A DNA stretch of 64,000 nt from Gossypium raimondii (GCF_025698545.1 NC_068577.1:10431501-10495500), one strand, 5' to 3'. Positions 9,700 through 23,549 are shown, numbered from the stretch's first letter. The notes: a model not told the origin generated them from the sequence alone. Numbers and translations: made by a program.

Positions 9700-12293
9700 T
9701 GTAATAGCCCATTTTGCTCGGGCCCGTACAAATAAAAATTAAAATCCATTACTAAAAGCCCAGTCCAATTTTGTTTTTTACAAAACCCAATAAAACTTAA
9801 ATCTAATTTAGCCTGCAAGCCCAAAAACCCAAAAACCCGAATCAGCCCAAAAACAAAACAGAAGCAGAAAATTAGAACCCTAGCGAAGAATAGCCATGCC
9901 ATGAGCCCAACACCAACCAAGCCTTCGCCCGCCGCTTTTGCACCGCGCCTCTCCGTGTCTTTGCCACGTTATTGTACCTGCAAAATAGCCTAAAAGAATC
10001 TAAAAGTAAAAAAGTAGGAGGAAAAATAGTTTGTAAAATATGATTTTTGGGGTTATGAAAACCCTGTTTCTGTATTCTAAAAGGGGGAATGAATAGAAAA
10101 GAAAAAACGAAATCAAAATCCTCAAAAAGGTGATTAATATATATTTTTTCTTTTTTCCTTATGTTTTTCTCGTTCAATTTTTTTCTTTTTCTTTTTTTTT
10201 CTCTGTTTTGTTTCGTGGAATAACAAAAGGGGAAGTGAGGGACTTACCATAGATTCGTGGACTTCTCGTCGGCTCAAATCTCCATTATTGGTGGAGCTAT
10301 GGCAGATGAGCGACGGACGGTGGCATAGAGGCTAGGGTTGAAACCCTAGCAGAGAACAAGAGCAACAATTTTTTTTAGAAACTCAGGCTGCAAATGTTTT
10401 TTTATTAAATTTTTTTTGTTTAAATAATAGTATAATACGACACCGTTTTGAGCTAAGATCCATAGCACTAGAACGACGCCGTTTGGTGGCCCTTGACCCG
10501 CGCGGTGGCCCTACCCAAGGGAAGGATCCGAGTGTTTTTGCTTCTGAGGGATATTTGCGCAAATGGTCCCTCTGATTGTATAGCGCGTTTCGGTCCGGTC
10601 CTTTTTGTATTTTATTTCCTTTTAAATTTTGTCTCCCATTTTATTTCTGTTTCAATTAAGTCTGCATCAAAGCGCCGCGTTTTGGGGGTAGGGAAAATTT
10701 CCCTTTTAGTCCCCCATGTTATGCGCGTGTTGCGTTTTGATCCCGGAATAGTTTTTTTTAATCTCGATTTTTCCCTATAAATTATGTTTTGACTTCAATT
10801 TAATCCTTATTAATTCAATATACTTAGTTTTTATTTTTTAAACTCATTTAAATATTTACTATTCTATTTTTATTTAATTTTAAATCTAATATTATTTTGG
10901 TGTTTAAACTTAATATTATTTTAGTTTTATTATTAATATTGTCTAATTTATTGTACATTATTATCTTAGATTTAGCATGCATTATTATTTGTAATTTATC
11001 AATATTATTATTTTAAATTCATCATTAACATTATTTAAATTTATCATGTATATTTATCTTAAATTTATCATTAATATTTTTAAATTTATCATATATTATT
11101 ATTTTGAATTTATCACGTATTATTATTTTAGAATTATCATCAAAATTTTAAATTTATTATATATTATTATTTCAAATTTATTATATATTGTTTATTGTAA
11201 ATTACCCTATTCATTTCCAATCGTGGATATTATTTGTATTAAATTAGATATATAGCATTTGTTTTAATTCATGCGTTGTTTTAAATTTCATCTATATATA
11301 TATATATATATATATATCATTTATTTTGAATTATACACATTATTTTTACTTTGTTATTATTTTTCTATATAATATACTTTCTAATTCTTCTTCATACATC
11401 TTTTACTTAAATATTTTGCATATTATGTTTACGCATTATATGTGTTAAAATGTTTACATGTAATTTTAAATGATTTTTTAATGATTTATTTTAATTTGTT
11501 TCATGTATTATTTTGAGTTTAAAACTATTATGTGCATTTGAGTTTGTATATTCATATTTGTATGGTAGTCTACCCATGTGTACTGTTCCATGTTCATACA
11601 TTTGCTTTTCAATTCCGAATATTACATTGTAATTAAAATTCCCAATTTATTTGCCAAAAATTGATCATCTCATTTCTTTTCATTTTGAATAAATCAAGTT
11701 TACATCTTTGTTAATATTGCATTAAAATTTTGCTTTAATCTAAATTCGTAAAAAAGGAGAAAATGAAGTTTACAATATGTCATCTTTGGAACGATGAGAA
11801 ATCGTGCTCTAACTTACGGGGTTTTGATTTTGTCGTCGAACTAAAACGTCTAAGCATTTTTTGGTTTCGAAATACACAAAAATTCAATACTTTTTTTAAA
11901 GGTTAGTTTATGCTCAAGAATTCGAATGTTGTATCCTAACTTATGGGATACGACATTTTGTTGCTTCGAGACGAGAGGGCCTTTTCCTTGCTAATTCAAA
12001 TTTATTCAAGGGTTGTTTTAAAAAAAATTATTAATAAAAAGGAAATCATTTCGGATTTTTGTCATTCGACTTTAAGACATTAATTAATCAATCAGGTATC
12101 AATTTTGGGCGTTACGAGGGTGCTAAACCTTCCTCGTGCGTAATCGACTCCCGAACCCATTTTCTCAAATTTCGTAGACCAAAATCGTTTTCAAGGTGAT
12201 CCGATCACATCTTAACAAAAGATCGATGGTAACTCCTATTTTGTCATTTTATTTTAAAAGTCGACCTTTTTTTGTTAAAAATTGGTTTCAACA
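9700..12293 (+). repeat. 3' LTR of the Gypsy element, full length
   Basis: It begins TGTAATAGCCCATTTTGC and ends GGTTTCAACA, followed by the ATATA duplication. The terminal stretch (about 12110-12293, CTTCCTCGTGCGTAAT, GACTCCCGAACCC) is the familiar end of long plant Gypsy LTRs. A (TA)n run lies at 11292-11317. It preserves the un-inverted order of the block inverted in the 5' LTR. Confidence 0.85.
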
Positions 12294-12689
12294 ATATAAA
12301 AATAACATTTGTTCTTTAATAGAGTTAATATTTTTAAAAATTTTATGGTTTTTCAAATAAAACCTTTTGTCTGAAATTGAACTAAAATTGACCTATAGCT
12401 CTCAATTGAAGTTGTCTCCCACCATTTTTTATCTCTTAACCTAAAAAATCTCTCCATAATCTTTCTTTTCTCCTTTAATTCGATGTTTTGAAACTCTAGT
12501 ATGACCCTTTTGAAGCAAGTGAATCATATAGCTCTTATAGTCATTGATATGGTAATTTTAATTAAGTTATCACTTAAGCAAGTACTGATTTTTTATCGTT
12601 TATATTAAATTTCTGTTGATTATAGAATATTGATTTTTTTCTTTAATTTAATTTCTAGGTTGAATAACAAAACTTTTGGGTTCAGACTA

Positions 12690-13128
12690 ATGTAAATTAT
12701 CATATGCTAAACAAACAATGCAATCATCTTAAAAACTGTCTAGATATATCGGGTTTTTTACAAGTGGCCAAAATACCTCTTATTCTATTGCAATCGTTGT
12801 TTTTCACAGCATTGGTGGAAAGGTGGAGATCGAAGACTCTTACCTTCTACTTCCCTTGTAGCGAAGCGACAATAACTTCGGAAGATGTAGCCCTAATCAT
12901 GGGCCTTTTAATTGAATGAGTTGTTGTCACCAAAGTGGTTGAATTCAAGCTTGAGCCAAAGATGAAGAGGTTACTTGATCATTATCCCAACGACAAGTGA
13001 AATTTAAGGGTGATCATTGCATAAGTTGGTCGAACATCCACCAACAGGCGATGTCAATGATGAAGAGTCCAACAACTAGGTCCAAGGATCTCTACCACTT
13101 AATGTTTCTAACATTTCTAGAGGACATT
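12690..13128 (+). pseudogene. plant mobile domain (PMD) gene fragment
   Basis: A 71-codon frame (12704-12919) reads AKIPLILLQSLFFTALVERW, then ATITSEDVALIMGL, matching the PMD of proteins annotated as serine/threonine phosphatase 7 long-form homologs, which are derived from or carried by transposons. It lacks the upstream exon and, after a TGA, continues in another frame (TRSKDLYHLMFLTFLED-like) until an LTR interrupts it at 13129. Compare the fuller copy at 58889-60780. Confidence 0.6.
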
Positions 13129-15470
13129 TGTCACACTTCAAAAATCAGGTTAGTAGAATCGAGTAATTAAGTTGTGGGCTTGAGAGAGAGTTATCAGAAT
13201 TAGAGTAGTAGAAATTAAAATAAAATAGAGTAATTAATTAATTAAAAAATAGTAATAATAATCGGGTTAACAAATATATGTGTTAGTAGGGATTAAATTG
13301 AAATGAATTTTAAATTAGAGGTCAAATGTGAAAATAAAGAGTTTTAATGAAATGGGATTTAGTTGAAAAATGGAGAGAATAGGAAGGGGCCTTAAGGGAA
13401 ATAAACCAAAATGTGAAAATTGGTTGGCTATATAAGAACACCCACCATCCTTTCCTCCACATCTTCATTCATTTGAAAAGTTTGTTATATCCAAATTAGG
13501 AGTTTTCTTTCAAAATTCCCTCAACCATTCTGATTTTCTAAGCATCCAAACACATTTTTTTCCTTCAATTTCAAAAGAGACTCATCCTTTCTGCTTCAGT
13601 TTTCCATTATTTCCTAACACGTTTTTGCTCAAATTGATCCAAATCTCGTGGAGTTCTTCAAATCAAAGGTAACAATATATTTTATTATGGTCTAAATAGA
13701 TAATATGTGGTTTCAATTTAATTTTTTTATAAATCTAATCAAGAATTCATGAGATCTATTGATTTAAAGCTTGTTTTTTCTTGAAAATGGTAGATCTCGT
13801 AACAGTGAGCTAAGTGACTATTTTAAAATTATTTTCAACTCATTTTGATGTAATTAAGAATTTTATAATCTTAATTTAACAAATATTTATTGAATTTGAA
13901 CGGATCGAATTATTTTTTATTTTATTTGATTGTAAACAAACATGATTGTCCAAAAAATGAAGAATTGTGGAATTGTGTAAAGTTAGAGGTATAGATCTAT
14001 AATTAAACATTAAATATGATGTTAGGAAGTAAGAAATTGGGATTAAATCGAGTGAGAGTGAATGTATTAAAAGATTGGCGTTGTGCGAGGTGAGTTTGCC
14101 AGGAAGGTGTGAGTGGCGAGATGATAGGATGTTAGGAAGGTTATTCTACTTTAGAACGATACTAATCTGTTATGTTTGGGTGTTATATGTGAAGCCTTAG
14201 ATCACAAGGGAGTCTCCTCAAGTGAAGAAAAAGGCAAGAAAAAATTGACTTAGGTTCGAAAGTAAGCAGCGAACTAGTAGTTGAGTGGTCGTCATGTTTA
14301 CTGCATTTAAGCACCAGTTCGCATGCTAAGGGAAGGCTAGGTAATATGTGTGAACCTTGTTATAACTATGTGCAGACCCATGTTATATGCGAACCATGTT
14401 GTATGTGAACCTGTGTTATATACTAACCCTGTTAAAATATATGCGAACCATGTAATAACCATTTGTGAACCCATAATATGTGCGAACCCATACCATGTGA
14501 GAACCCATGTTGTATGCGAACCCATGATATATGCGAACTTATGTTATATGTGATCTACAAATTGCGAACTGTGATACTACGAGCCTTGAAGAATTGCAAG
14601 CTCTACTAAGTTGCAAACTTTGATATAACAAACTATGAATTGTGAACTGTGTTATATTATGCGAGCTCTACTATATTGCGAGCCCTATTATATTGTGTAC
14701 TATGAAAGTGTTACAAATTATATGTTGGCATTGTGAACATTTGAAACCGTTGGATATCATGACATGCCATACGATTATGAGTACTCGTCTTTTATTATGT
14801 GTTAGGGCATTGTGTCCCGAAGATAGCGTTGGAGAGATAAGGGAATGTAGAGCATAGCTCCATCCACTGTAGATAATGTGGAATGTTTGGAAAGTGCGAG
14901 CACTCGTGCTACACTTATTGGAGATTGGGTAGGACTCTTTAAGTCATTTGGAGTGTTTGGAGATTTGTTTATCCTATGCATATAAATTATGAATATGTTT
15001 CAATATGATGTGTTTTGAGTATTGTATTTTATGTAAACTACTTTATCTTTCAAACTATTATTTGTACAAACTGTTATAATATGTCTACTTTTAGCCTGAT
15101 GGATGTGTTTATTTGTAGTATATTTGAGACTCATTGAGCTTCAATAAGCTCACACTCCTTACATGTACTTTGTAAAAAAATAGTACGTGGGATAAATGTC
15201 GAAGTGAACTATCCAAGTGATCCACTGCAACGTAAAATCCCCTGAGTATGTGTTGTGTTTCCAAATCCCCAAAAATGAAGGCACTATGGGACTGTTCCAA
15301 GGGATTAGACTTAGATTTAGATTTTAAATAAATTTTGGTGGGTTGTAAATGGACATTATGGATTGTTAATTTTGGATTTTTGGATATTTTATAATTGCCT
15401 GATTGAATGTTTGGGCAGTAATGCATGATGATGGTTTGATAAATTAATGAACTAAAATGTTAATGCAGAT
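13129..15470 (+). mobile_element. solo or truncated LTR of the GCGAACC family
   Basis: It starts TGTCACACTTCAAAAATC, a usual LTR opening for these plant families, and interrupts the PMD fragment. A TATA box (CTATATAAG, 13429-13437) lies 230 bp before a donor-like AAAG/GTAACA (13669). A tract of degenerate ATGCGAACCCATG units fills about 14337-14700, followed by a CTCATTGAGCTT motif (15130) and an acceptor-like AAATAG (15178-15183). The 3' boundary is uncertain: no matching duplication of the left flank ACATT was found. Confidence 0.45.
14337..14700. repeat. degenerate GCGAACC tandem tract
   Basis: Short units of the type ATGTGCGAACCCATGTTATA, about 17-25 bp long, recur through the interval and fade into GAGCTCTACTATATTGC variants at the right side. 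Open frames on both strands here are products of the repeat, not genes. Confidence 0.75.
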
Positions 15471-15566
15471 AATGAGTTCACCGAATAATGAGGTTCGTCT
15501 TTATATCTTAAGTTTTTTTGAATCAATGTGATGACTTAGTATGCATGAGAATTAGGTTGTGATATG

Positions 15567-17560
15567 TGTTGGATCTAGTGCCCTAAGTGTAGTATTTTCG
15601 TCAATATACAGTTGTAATTTTTTTAAATAGTTTGGTTGATAAAACAAATTCATTGATTACATTAAAATTTTTTGTATAATTTTCTTCACATGGTTTTTGC
15701 ACGTAAACCAAAATATAAGCAAATATTGCTCATTGGTTGTCTAAATGTTTAACTACTACTAAATGGTATTACATGGTCAAATTGTAGTACAAAAAGAGAA
15801 CTTGTATTAGTAGATGAGCCCTAAACATGTCATTAGTCTAATTGAAAATGAACAAACCGTTTGAAAGACTAATATGTTGTCTATCAAGTCCAATTGGGTA
15901 GATGCTTTGCCTTGGGTAGATGCTTTGTCTTGGGCATCGAAGCGAATGACTCCCAAAAGATAAAGACATAGATGTGATTGACTGGACTGACAGTACATCG
16001 GACATGACTTAAGCAGAATAGAACCTAAATCTATTTATGGATTTATTCACTTGTGATGTTCATAGTGCAACGTACCTAAATCCTAAATGGATGGCAGACT
16101 ATGTATGCATGATTCGTACACTTTGATGTAAGTAAAAGTCTGAGTTCAAATAAATATGAAACCGAAAGCTAGTGTGTTGGGCGTACGATATATGTAGTAT
16201 GTAGTGTCATTCACAACAGTGGAATTGATAGCCCAAAACATGGGTAAATGATATCCTCTCATTGGCATTACATGGTTGATGAAAAGTAAATGTGACCACG
16301 GCTCATTCGTCTTTGTGATGGATGACTTGATCACTATTTGATAGTGATTGACTTTTCATGAAGGAATTGTTACCATGAGATAAAATATGATAATATTAGG
16401 AGAATGAATATTATCCCAAAAAGATCAAGGATATCCTATGAGGGTAACATACTAATGAAAAGGTTATTGGATGAGCACTAAGCAGTTGCTTTCGTAATGG
16501 TTGTCATTGGGGAGAGCTCTGTCACGATACTATAGTGGAGTGACTTCATGAATAAATGTGTTTATAATTAATAGGAGAAAATTCAAAACTTAATTATAAA
16601 TCATTTGAGTCTCAACTTCATATGTCCAATCGGTCCCTCTACTAGCTCGTTAAAACTAGAATTGCGTGTTTCAATAGAAATGAACGGAATGGATAGAAAA
16701 AGAGAAATGAGACACATTTAGGAATGTTATGCTTTTCTCCTAAATGGAGAAATAAAATCATTTGTTAACGAATGTAGGTATCCAAAAATGGAAATGGAAA
16801 TTTGCAAATCCTATATAGGATTACTTAAAAAATGATGGAAGAATGAGTTTATGTTTTTGGACTATTTTTAAGCTCGAAAATGAAAATAAACCATTTGGTT
16901 ATAGTGAACATGTTGAGTTGTGACATATTGAGTAAATTTTCTCAAAATTTTACTGAAGGTAAAATCGTCAAAATTTTATTGGAGTAAAATTGAGATGAGA
17001 AAATTATTTAATCTGTAAATATTAAAGCTTATTTTTTAAAATAGAAAAACTAAATTGGGTTGGATCACATTACAGAGTACTAGGTCAAAAAGGCCTAAGA
17101 AGTACTAGTAATTGGACTCGGTGTGAGAGAGGCCAAAACCCCTCATATAACATGAATGGGGTGACAACCCTAGTAGAAATACAAGAGTGAGTCGTTCACC
17201 CCTCTCCTATTATAAGTAGGATGTTGCATTTCTATTTAAAATAAACCTCGACAATTCTACAAGGGTTCTACCTTCTCTTCCTAAAAATAGATGGCACTAG
17301 TAGAGCTATTTACTCAAACTTTTGAGAGATTGTTATTCTGTCAAAAAATAGAGAGAATTTATTCTCAACTATAAACATATTTTTCAAAATAACAATTTTA
17401 CCGGTTTCTATTAAAGAAGAGAGAATGTTCGTTTTCACCCAAAAAAGAATGCTTTTTATAGTTCTGTGTTTTGATTCCTTTGGTTCGAGCCCACACTCGA
17501 AGTAGTTCGTGGTACAAGAATAGCGTAAAAGATCGTTTGATTGAAAATATGAAAACATCA
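15567..17560 (+). mobile_element. probable Copia-type LTR sequence
   Basis: TGTTGGATCTAGTGCCCTAA at 15567 is a characteristic plant Copia LTR start. The following 2 kb has no coding frame and includes TCTCCTATTATAAGTAGG (17202), which may serve as the promoter. The right end was not located. Alternatives are a truncated copy or a chimera with the next element. Confidence 0.4.
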
Positions 17561-18384
17561 AGGATTCACTTATTCAAAAACACATGTATGAATTCAGTTA
17601 AGGTTTATTGCTATAAGTATCACAAACCGGGTCAATTTTCAAAATTTCAATATTCTGCTGAGCAAGAAATCTGTTTTCAAACTAGATTTTTCCTATATAT
17701 GATTCTTCCTATGATTCTTATAGTTATGCATGTCTGGTGGAAAGCAACAACCAAGGATAGGATGGTACTCACCTAAGATACGACCTATATGACTCGTATT
17801 CCTTGTGCTCTTACGAGGTGGGTGTGTGTATTGGAAAAAGCCTAATGAAGATCACTACCAAACCACTTGGAGTAGCGCATTTGAAGATGGCATGTCTGAG
17901 TGCCAAGAAGAATTGAAAGCCATGCGAAATTAGTTGGACTTCATATTAGAATTCGTCAAACGTTTAGTTAGGAAGCAAGCTCCGATGGTCGAGTGTGTCT
18001 AGTCGAACAATGTTGAAGTGGAGGAGGAAGCCCCCTATGGAACTGTTAAAAAATAGGACTTGAGGGTCAATCAACGATAAGAGATAGAAGGTAGAGAATT
18101 GAGTAAAAATTTGGGCATTAAAAAGGAAATCTCTGACTTTAGTGAGGTAAGTGTTGAAGAGGTGATACACTTCTCAAACATTTTAGAAGAAACCCCACGA
18201 CAATAACCAGTAGAGGAATTGCTCCAACAGAAGCATATTCAAATGGAAGTGGAGAACTCAAAACAAGTTGAATTTGTGATATTGACATTGATGATCCCTT
18301 TGAATGTACAATGAAGTAGATTCAATTTCAGTGAGAAATGACTCGATATGTACATATCGAAACGACATAAGTTAAGACGAGACC
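17561..18384 (+). other. retroelement gag-like remnant
   Basis: Broken plus-strand frames near 17850-18380 give glutamate- and lysine-rich helical text (ECQEELKAMRN, ILEFVKRLVRKQAP, EISDFSEVSVEEVIHFS), suggesting a degraded coiled-coil gag-type protein. Stops are frequent and no zinc knuckle is seen. An LTR starts at 18385. Confidence 0.3.
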
Positions 18385-21010
18385 TGTAACAGCCCGTTTT
18401 TAGTGAAATCAAAACAATGGTTTTAGGACCACAAATCTGAAGTTGAAAATTTTAGGTTAATATTATTTTATTGTCTACAGTATGATAGAAATATCGTATA
18501 AAAATTTCATTAAAAAATTTTACTGTTTACATGCCTAATTTGATAAAAAGGACTAAATTACATAAAGTGCAAAGGTTGTGTTCTAATAGCTAAAGGTATT
18601 AAATAGCTATAGAATTTTAATTGGAGGTCCTTATATAGTAAATAGGCCATTAAAGTGCTTAGTAGTTAAGCATGAGTAGTCATCATTGGAAATTGAATAA
18701 ATTATTAAGGGTAGTTTTAGAAATTAGTGATTAAAGTTATAATAAATAAAATAAAATAATCTATTCTCATTATCATGCAAAAAACAAAAAAAATAACCCT
18801 AGCCAAGGAAGCTTGAATTTGGACAAGCTTATTTTGCTTAATTAGGTATGTATTTTTGTCTTTTTTGATGATTTCTTTGTTTGCAAGATCGTAGTAGCTT
18901 AATCTAGCTAGCTCGATGATTAATTTGCAAAACTGTTAAAGTATTAGGGTTTTTCCATTGATGAATATGCTTGAATTTTGAACTTTGATGATAGAAAATG
19001 AATGGTTGTTGTTAGATAAACAACTTTTATAAAGAGAACTTTGATGAAATTATCAATTAGGGATTAAATTGAAAAAGATGATAAATTTATTGTAAAATTT
19101 ATGAATTTTGTGAAATATATTGGCTACTATTAATATGTATAAAATCAGCTAGGCTTGAGTAAGGATTAAATTGTATGAATTTATTTTTCAAGCCTAGGGA
19201 CTAAATTACAAAGGAATTAAAAGTGTAGGGCAAAATGGTAATTTTGCCAAAATTTCATGTTGGATTAAATTGAATGAGAATTATATCTAAATGAGTTAAA
19301 TTCATTCGTATAGATCCTGTCAGACCTCATACAGAGTTAGATCGAGGCAAAGAGAAAATATCTGATTAGTCGCCTTTGTATCTACGTACACTTATCGAGG
19401 TAAGTTCGTGTAATTAAATTGTAGATTTATTTGTATTAAATTGAATTATTTGTTTGTGAATTGCATAATTGCCATGTATAAGTACCAGTTGCATATTTGA
19501 CAATTACCGAGCCCTGTTTGAACCTTAGGAATCTGTAGGATACAAATGACATGTCATTAGGGTCACCGATTTCAGCTTTTATGAGCTTCCCGACACTCAG
19601 CTCGCTTGAGCTTCCCGTTATTCAGTTCACATGAGCTTCTCATTATTCAACTCAGAGGATCTTACCGTTTATAGCTCGTATGAGCATACATGTACATGAA
19701 TTGACGGATTACATTAAAGGACACTTTGTGTGTACTACCCGTGTATCCAACAATATTCTAAATGGTTCAATGGCACAGTTCTATTACGAGATTATATGAG
19801 TTCGATATGAACTATTACTGGTATTTACATGAAATACATGAAATATGATTATTTGATGAATTCAACAATGTGTGTTGGATCTTATATATGATTTTCTTGG
19901 TTAATATGTTGGTTATCATGTTTAGGATTTTCTCCAAATTGGTTGAGATATGTTTTATTTACTTACCTATTTTATGGATATATGGTAAATTAAATTATGT
20001 GTTATACGAACTTACTAAGCTTAAATGCTTACTTTGTGTTATATTCCATGTTTTATATTAATTCAGAAGCTCGTATGGGTTGGAAGATGGTCGGAGCTAT
20101 TTCACACTATCCATCGATCCTTTTAGTACTTTCAGTAAATTAATTTCGATTATAATGACATGTATAGGTTAATTTGGCCAATGTTGGCATATAATTGTTT
20201 TGTTGCGATTAACCTCTTATATGACTTGTGTTTGGTATATTTTGATGCATATATATTTAAGTGGCCTTATCATGTTTAATGTGTGATTGATGTGGTAGAA
20301 TGAAAGAAAGTAAAATGTAGTTTGAATATGCATATATGAATTTGGTCATTTAGGTAAGTTGAGATACTTGGATGACATGTCTTTAAGTTGTCATTTGAGG
20401 TGCCTAAAGGCGTATTTGTTGTATGTGGTGATATTTCATGTTTAAGACTTGGTTTTGGCTTGTTTTGAATGATTTGTCATGGCTTGTTGATGTGAAAATT
20501 GTTGTGTTTAGGTTGGTAGCAAATTGGGTGAGAAATGTGGCTTGAAAAAATGGCCTATTTTCGTCCACATAGGCAGAGACACAGGCATGTGTCTCAGTCG
20601 TATGTGAGACACAGCCAGGTGAGACGGCCATGTGTCCCCTGTATCTTTTAAATTGTGCAAGTTAGTTTGCACACGGCCTAGCACATGGGCCTGTGGCTTG
20701 GCCGTGTAGCCCAAGTCAGAGAGTTACACGGGCTGGGACACGGCCGTGTGTCCCTATTTCGAATGCCCACATGGCCTGGCCACTTGGTCGTGTGACCCCT
20801 GCAGATTTGAAAAATTTCAATGATTTCTGAAAAATTCTTTGAGTATCTGATTTAGTCCCGATTTGTTTCTAACGCATATTTTGGGCCTCGAGGGCTTATA
20901 TAAGAGACAATATGTTTGATTTCGATTGGTTTCTGACATGAATATTATATGATGTGAAATGTTTGAAATTTCTGACTATTTGGTCTGTAAACTCTGGCAA
21001 TACTCTATAA
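18385..21010 (+). mobile_element. Gypsy LTR (TGTAACAGCCC family), 3' end lost
   Basis: Begins TGTAACAGCCCGTTTTTAG. Contains a consensus donor CGAG/GTAAGT at 19400, ~25-bp repeats with AGCTTCCCGTTATTCAG (19575-19690), a TTACTAAG motif (20012-20019) and an ATTCAG acceptor (20061-20066). Distally there is a cluster of ACACGGCCGTGTG-type palindromes (20570-20800). The expected ...GTTACA end is missing; the sequence changes at about 21010 into another LTR family. No internal coding region follows. Confidence 0.65.
20570..20800. repeat. CACGGCCGTG palindrome cluster inside LTR
   Basis: Self-complementary CACGGCCGTG and variants (CATGGCC, TTGGCCGTGTAG, ACACGGCCTAGCACATG) recur about eight times in 230 bp. 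The same cluster, inverted, lies in the minus-strand LTR at about 23785-23970. Confidence 0.75.
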
Positions 21011-23244
21011 ACCAAGATTTATATGAACTAGTGTTTGCCAAGAGTTGTGCGAGTAGGGTGTTCGCGAGAAGAGTATCAGTAATGGTGTTCACCAGTAGTA
21101 ATGCATCAAAAGTAATGGTAAGGGGGTTCGCTAGTCTGTGTTGCGAACTGGTGTTCACTAACTAAATTTGTGAACTTGGAGCTAAGTTGCAAACTTATGT
21201 TCGTCAGTCAATGATATAGTCAGACTCAAATTAGGGAAAAAATTGATTTAGTGTATCTAGGAATACTCTACGTGCAAGTAACAACTTTTCTAAGTCAATT
21301 AAGGTATCCTAAGATTTCCAAGACTCCTAGGTCTATAAATAAGACCCTTAAATTCTATAAAATTTTAAATGAATATTTTTGCCGTCAAAGTCTTTGTTCT
21401 TAGTTCAGTACATAACTATCAGGGTAAGTCTTTATCTTGTTCGGTGTAATTGTCTCGATTTGCATTGCATGAATTCTGTATATTGTGTTCTATCTAAGTA
21501 ATATATGTGTGTATTGTTGCGAACCAGCCGGACCGTCTACCAACAAGGATAACGGTAAAGTTAAACTTGTTTAAAGTTTTTCGTTTTTCGGTGAATGATC
21601 GGGTTTCATTATGAGTATGTTTTTTACTAAGCTTTTAAAGGTGTGAGTGGTGTGGAATTATTTGGAGTACGATAATTACCATGATTTTCAGTTTAACTGA
21701 ATATGTTTTCTAGGAATTATGTTTCCGAAACAAGTTTAAAGGTAAGTCACTAAAAAGCTCTGTTTTAAGCTACGATACTCTTTTTTCAATTACAATTTGG
21801 AAATGTGATTTTAGCACAGTTTGTGTGAGCTCCTATGTGAGCTAAGGTTTTTAAAGAATGTTTTAAGAATGGTTTTTCAAGCTGTGTATGTACTAGCAAA
21901 GCTCCCTTATTATCTAAGGATGAGCTGTGTATCAACGAATCTCTCCATGTGAGCTTAAGTGATGAAGCTGTGTATTAGCAAAGGGACCCCATACGAGATT
22001 AAGTGATAATGCTCCTCAGTGAACCCAACTCTATAAGAGCAAGGTTGGATTATGTCCATCGAGAAAAAGTGACGAACCAGTCTTGCGACCTAAGGCAAAC
22101 TCTATTCGTAAGTGAAAACTAGTCTTGCAAGCTAAGGCAGACTCTGTTTTAAGAAAATGTTTTCTGAAAAAGTACGAGTTGGTTTTTAAAGGCTTTTTCA
22201 AACAAAATTTTCTTACGATTTTAATGCAAACCCTACTAAGGACATTTTAAGAAAAATTAATGATCTTTCAAACTAATTTCCAAAAGTTATGTTTTCTAAC
22301 AAAAAGGGCGAACAAGGTCTCACAGCCTCACCCGTGAACCCAGCACGCAAAATGTTTTCAAGCTAAAGTTTACTACTATTTTCACATATTGTTTTAAGAT
22401 ATATTCTGAGAATTATGATTATTCAATGAGTTCTCAATGAACTCACCACTCATTTCTTACTCTTTCTCATGTAAGTAATTCGTGAATAGCGTAGGCGAGG
22501 TTGATGATTGGGCAAGGACATTCCTGAGTAAATATCGACAAACCTGGGTTAAAGGTAATGAGAATATTGTTATGGGTTTTAGATTTATTTATGATTCCGT
22601 GATTCTAACATTGTTAAATCAAGATTGGATATATTATTCTCTTAGATTTCCAGTTTCTTTCATTGCGAACCATGTCGTAAGGTAACTAAATATTTCATGA
22701 ATAAAATCGATGTTATCCATGCATGAGAACTTATGTTTTATTTTTATACGAGACATATTTATGCTTAAGTATCTATGAACTCTATATGTTGCATGCCACA
22801 ATTACATGTGAAACCCCGTATTAATTGCCATATTTACATACGTGCCTTAACTCAACGAACCCATAAATTTGTGAACCCATATATTTGCATGAACCCTTAC
22901 AGAATGTGATTTCATGCGAAGTCTTTTATGTAAGCGAGCCTATGTGTTATACTAACCTACAAACTCATATGTTTTTACCTATGATGGCATTTGTCGAAAG
23001 TCTAAGTTGTGCTGCGAACTTTTAAGTATACTATTATGAGGCATGTGAACCTACCTATGATGTTTGTGTAGCTCACATGTTTGCTTATTGTTTCTGCTGT
23101 TGTGTTTTGTGTTAGCACAACTTCTTCTAAGACTTAAATGGTGCGTTGGAGGTTAGTTTGGGAGTTAATGGAGAGTCACTTCAGTGGCTAATGTAGCTTA
23201 CCAAATTTGGGTCTAAACTTTTAGGCCGAATTTGGGGTATTACA
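21011..23244 (+). mobile_element. GCGAACC-family LTR, 5' truncated
   Basis: Ends GGCCGAATTTGGGGTATTACA at 23244. Carries CTATAAATAAG (21332-21342) as a TATA box about 90 bp before a strong donor CAGG/GTAAGT (21424), repeats of GTGAGCTAAG and GAACCAGTCTTGCGA type (21820-22150), a TCAATGAACTCACCACTC motif (22433) and acceptor CATGTAAG (22475). Degenerate GCGAACC repeats at 22850-23060 link it to the 13129 LTR. Its start cannot be placed. Confidence 0.5.
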
Positions 23245-23549
23245 GACTACATTTAATTTTCTTGTTTAGTTTAGCTTTGAATTTCTTGCATTACTAGATT
23301 TAGGATTTATAGGATTTAATTTTGTGTAGTTAAGAGTTAGAATAAAAATTTGGGAAACTTGTGGGAACCATACAGTGGTATCGCGACCCTTAATGGTGGA
23401 TATCGCGATACTCGAAACAATTTCAAAATTGGGGGACCAAAATTTCATGGATATCGCGATACCCAACCCTCAGTATTGCAATACCCAAGTTCTTCAAAAT
23501 ACCCGTTTTGGGTATTGAACTCACATGCTTTCAAGGTTAAAACCCCCCA
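23245..23549. other. Copia-associated flank with TATCGCGATA motifs
   Basis: Non-coding sequence with repeated TATCGCGATAC (23397, 23452) and near-palindromic variants. It is cut by the solo LTR insertion at 23550 and continues at 28872, where Copia integrase sequence follows, so it belongs to the invaded element. Confidence 0.4.

Larger units (their letters stand above)
3883..12293 (+). mobile_element. Ty3/Gypsy retrotransposon, rearranged, with 5-bp target duplication
   Basis: The element is bounded by TG at 3883-3884 and CA at 12292-12293, with identical ATATA on both sides (3878-3882 and 12294-12298). The first ~740 bp of the LTR is repeated directly at 3883-4625 and 9700-10440. The interior contains degenerate Gypsy reverse transcriptase and integrase text in the plus orientation, a long 3' tandem array and a polypurine tract. 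gag, protease and most of pol are missing and all frames carry stops, so it is non-functional. The large 3' LTR (2.6 kb) and a repeat array between integrase and LTR fit the Tat/Ogre-like lineage, an inference from layout. Confidence 0.85.

Noticed and set aside
9558..10177. Minus-strand frames of 100-120 codons, one repeated at 4088-4372
   Set aside because: They lie in the 3' LTR and its copy in the 5' LTR; the shared peptide reflects LTR duplication, not a gene.
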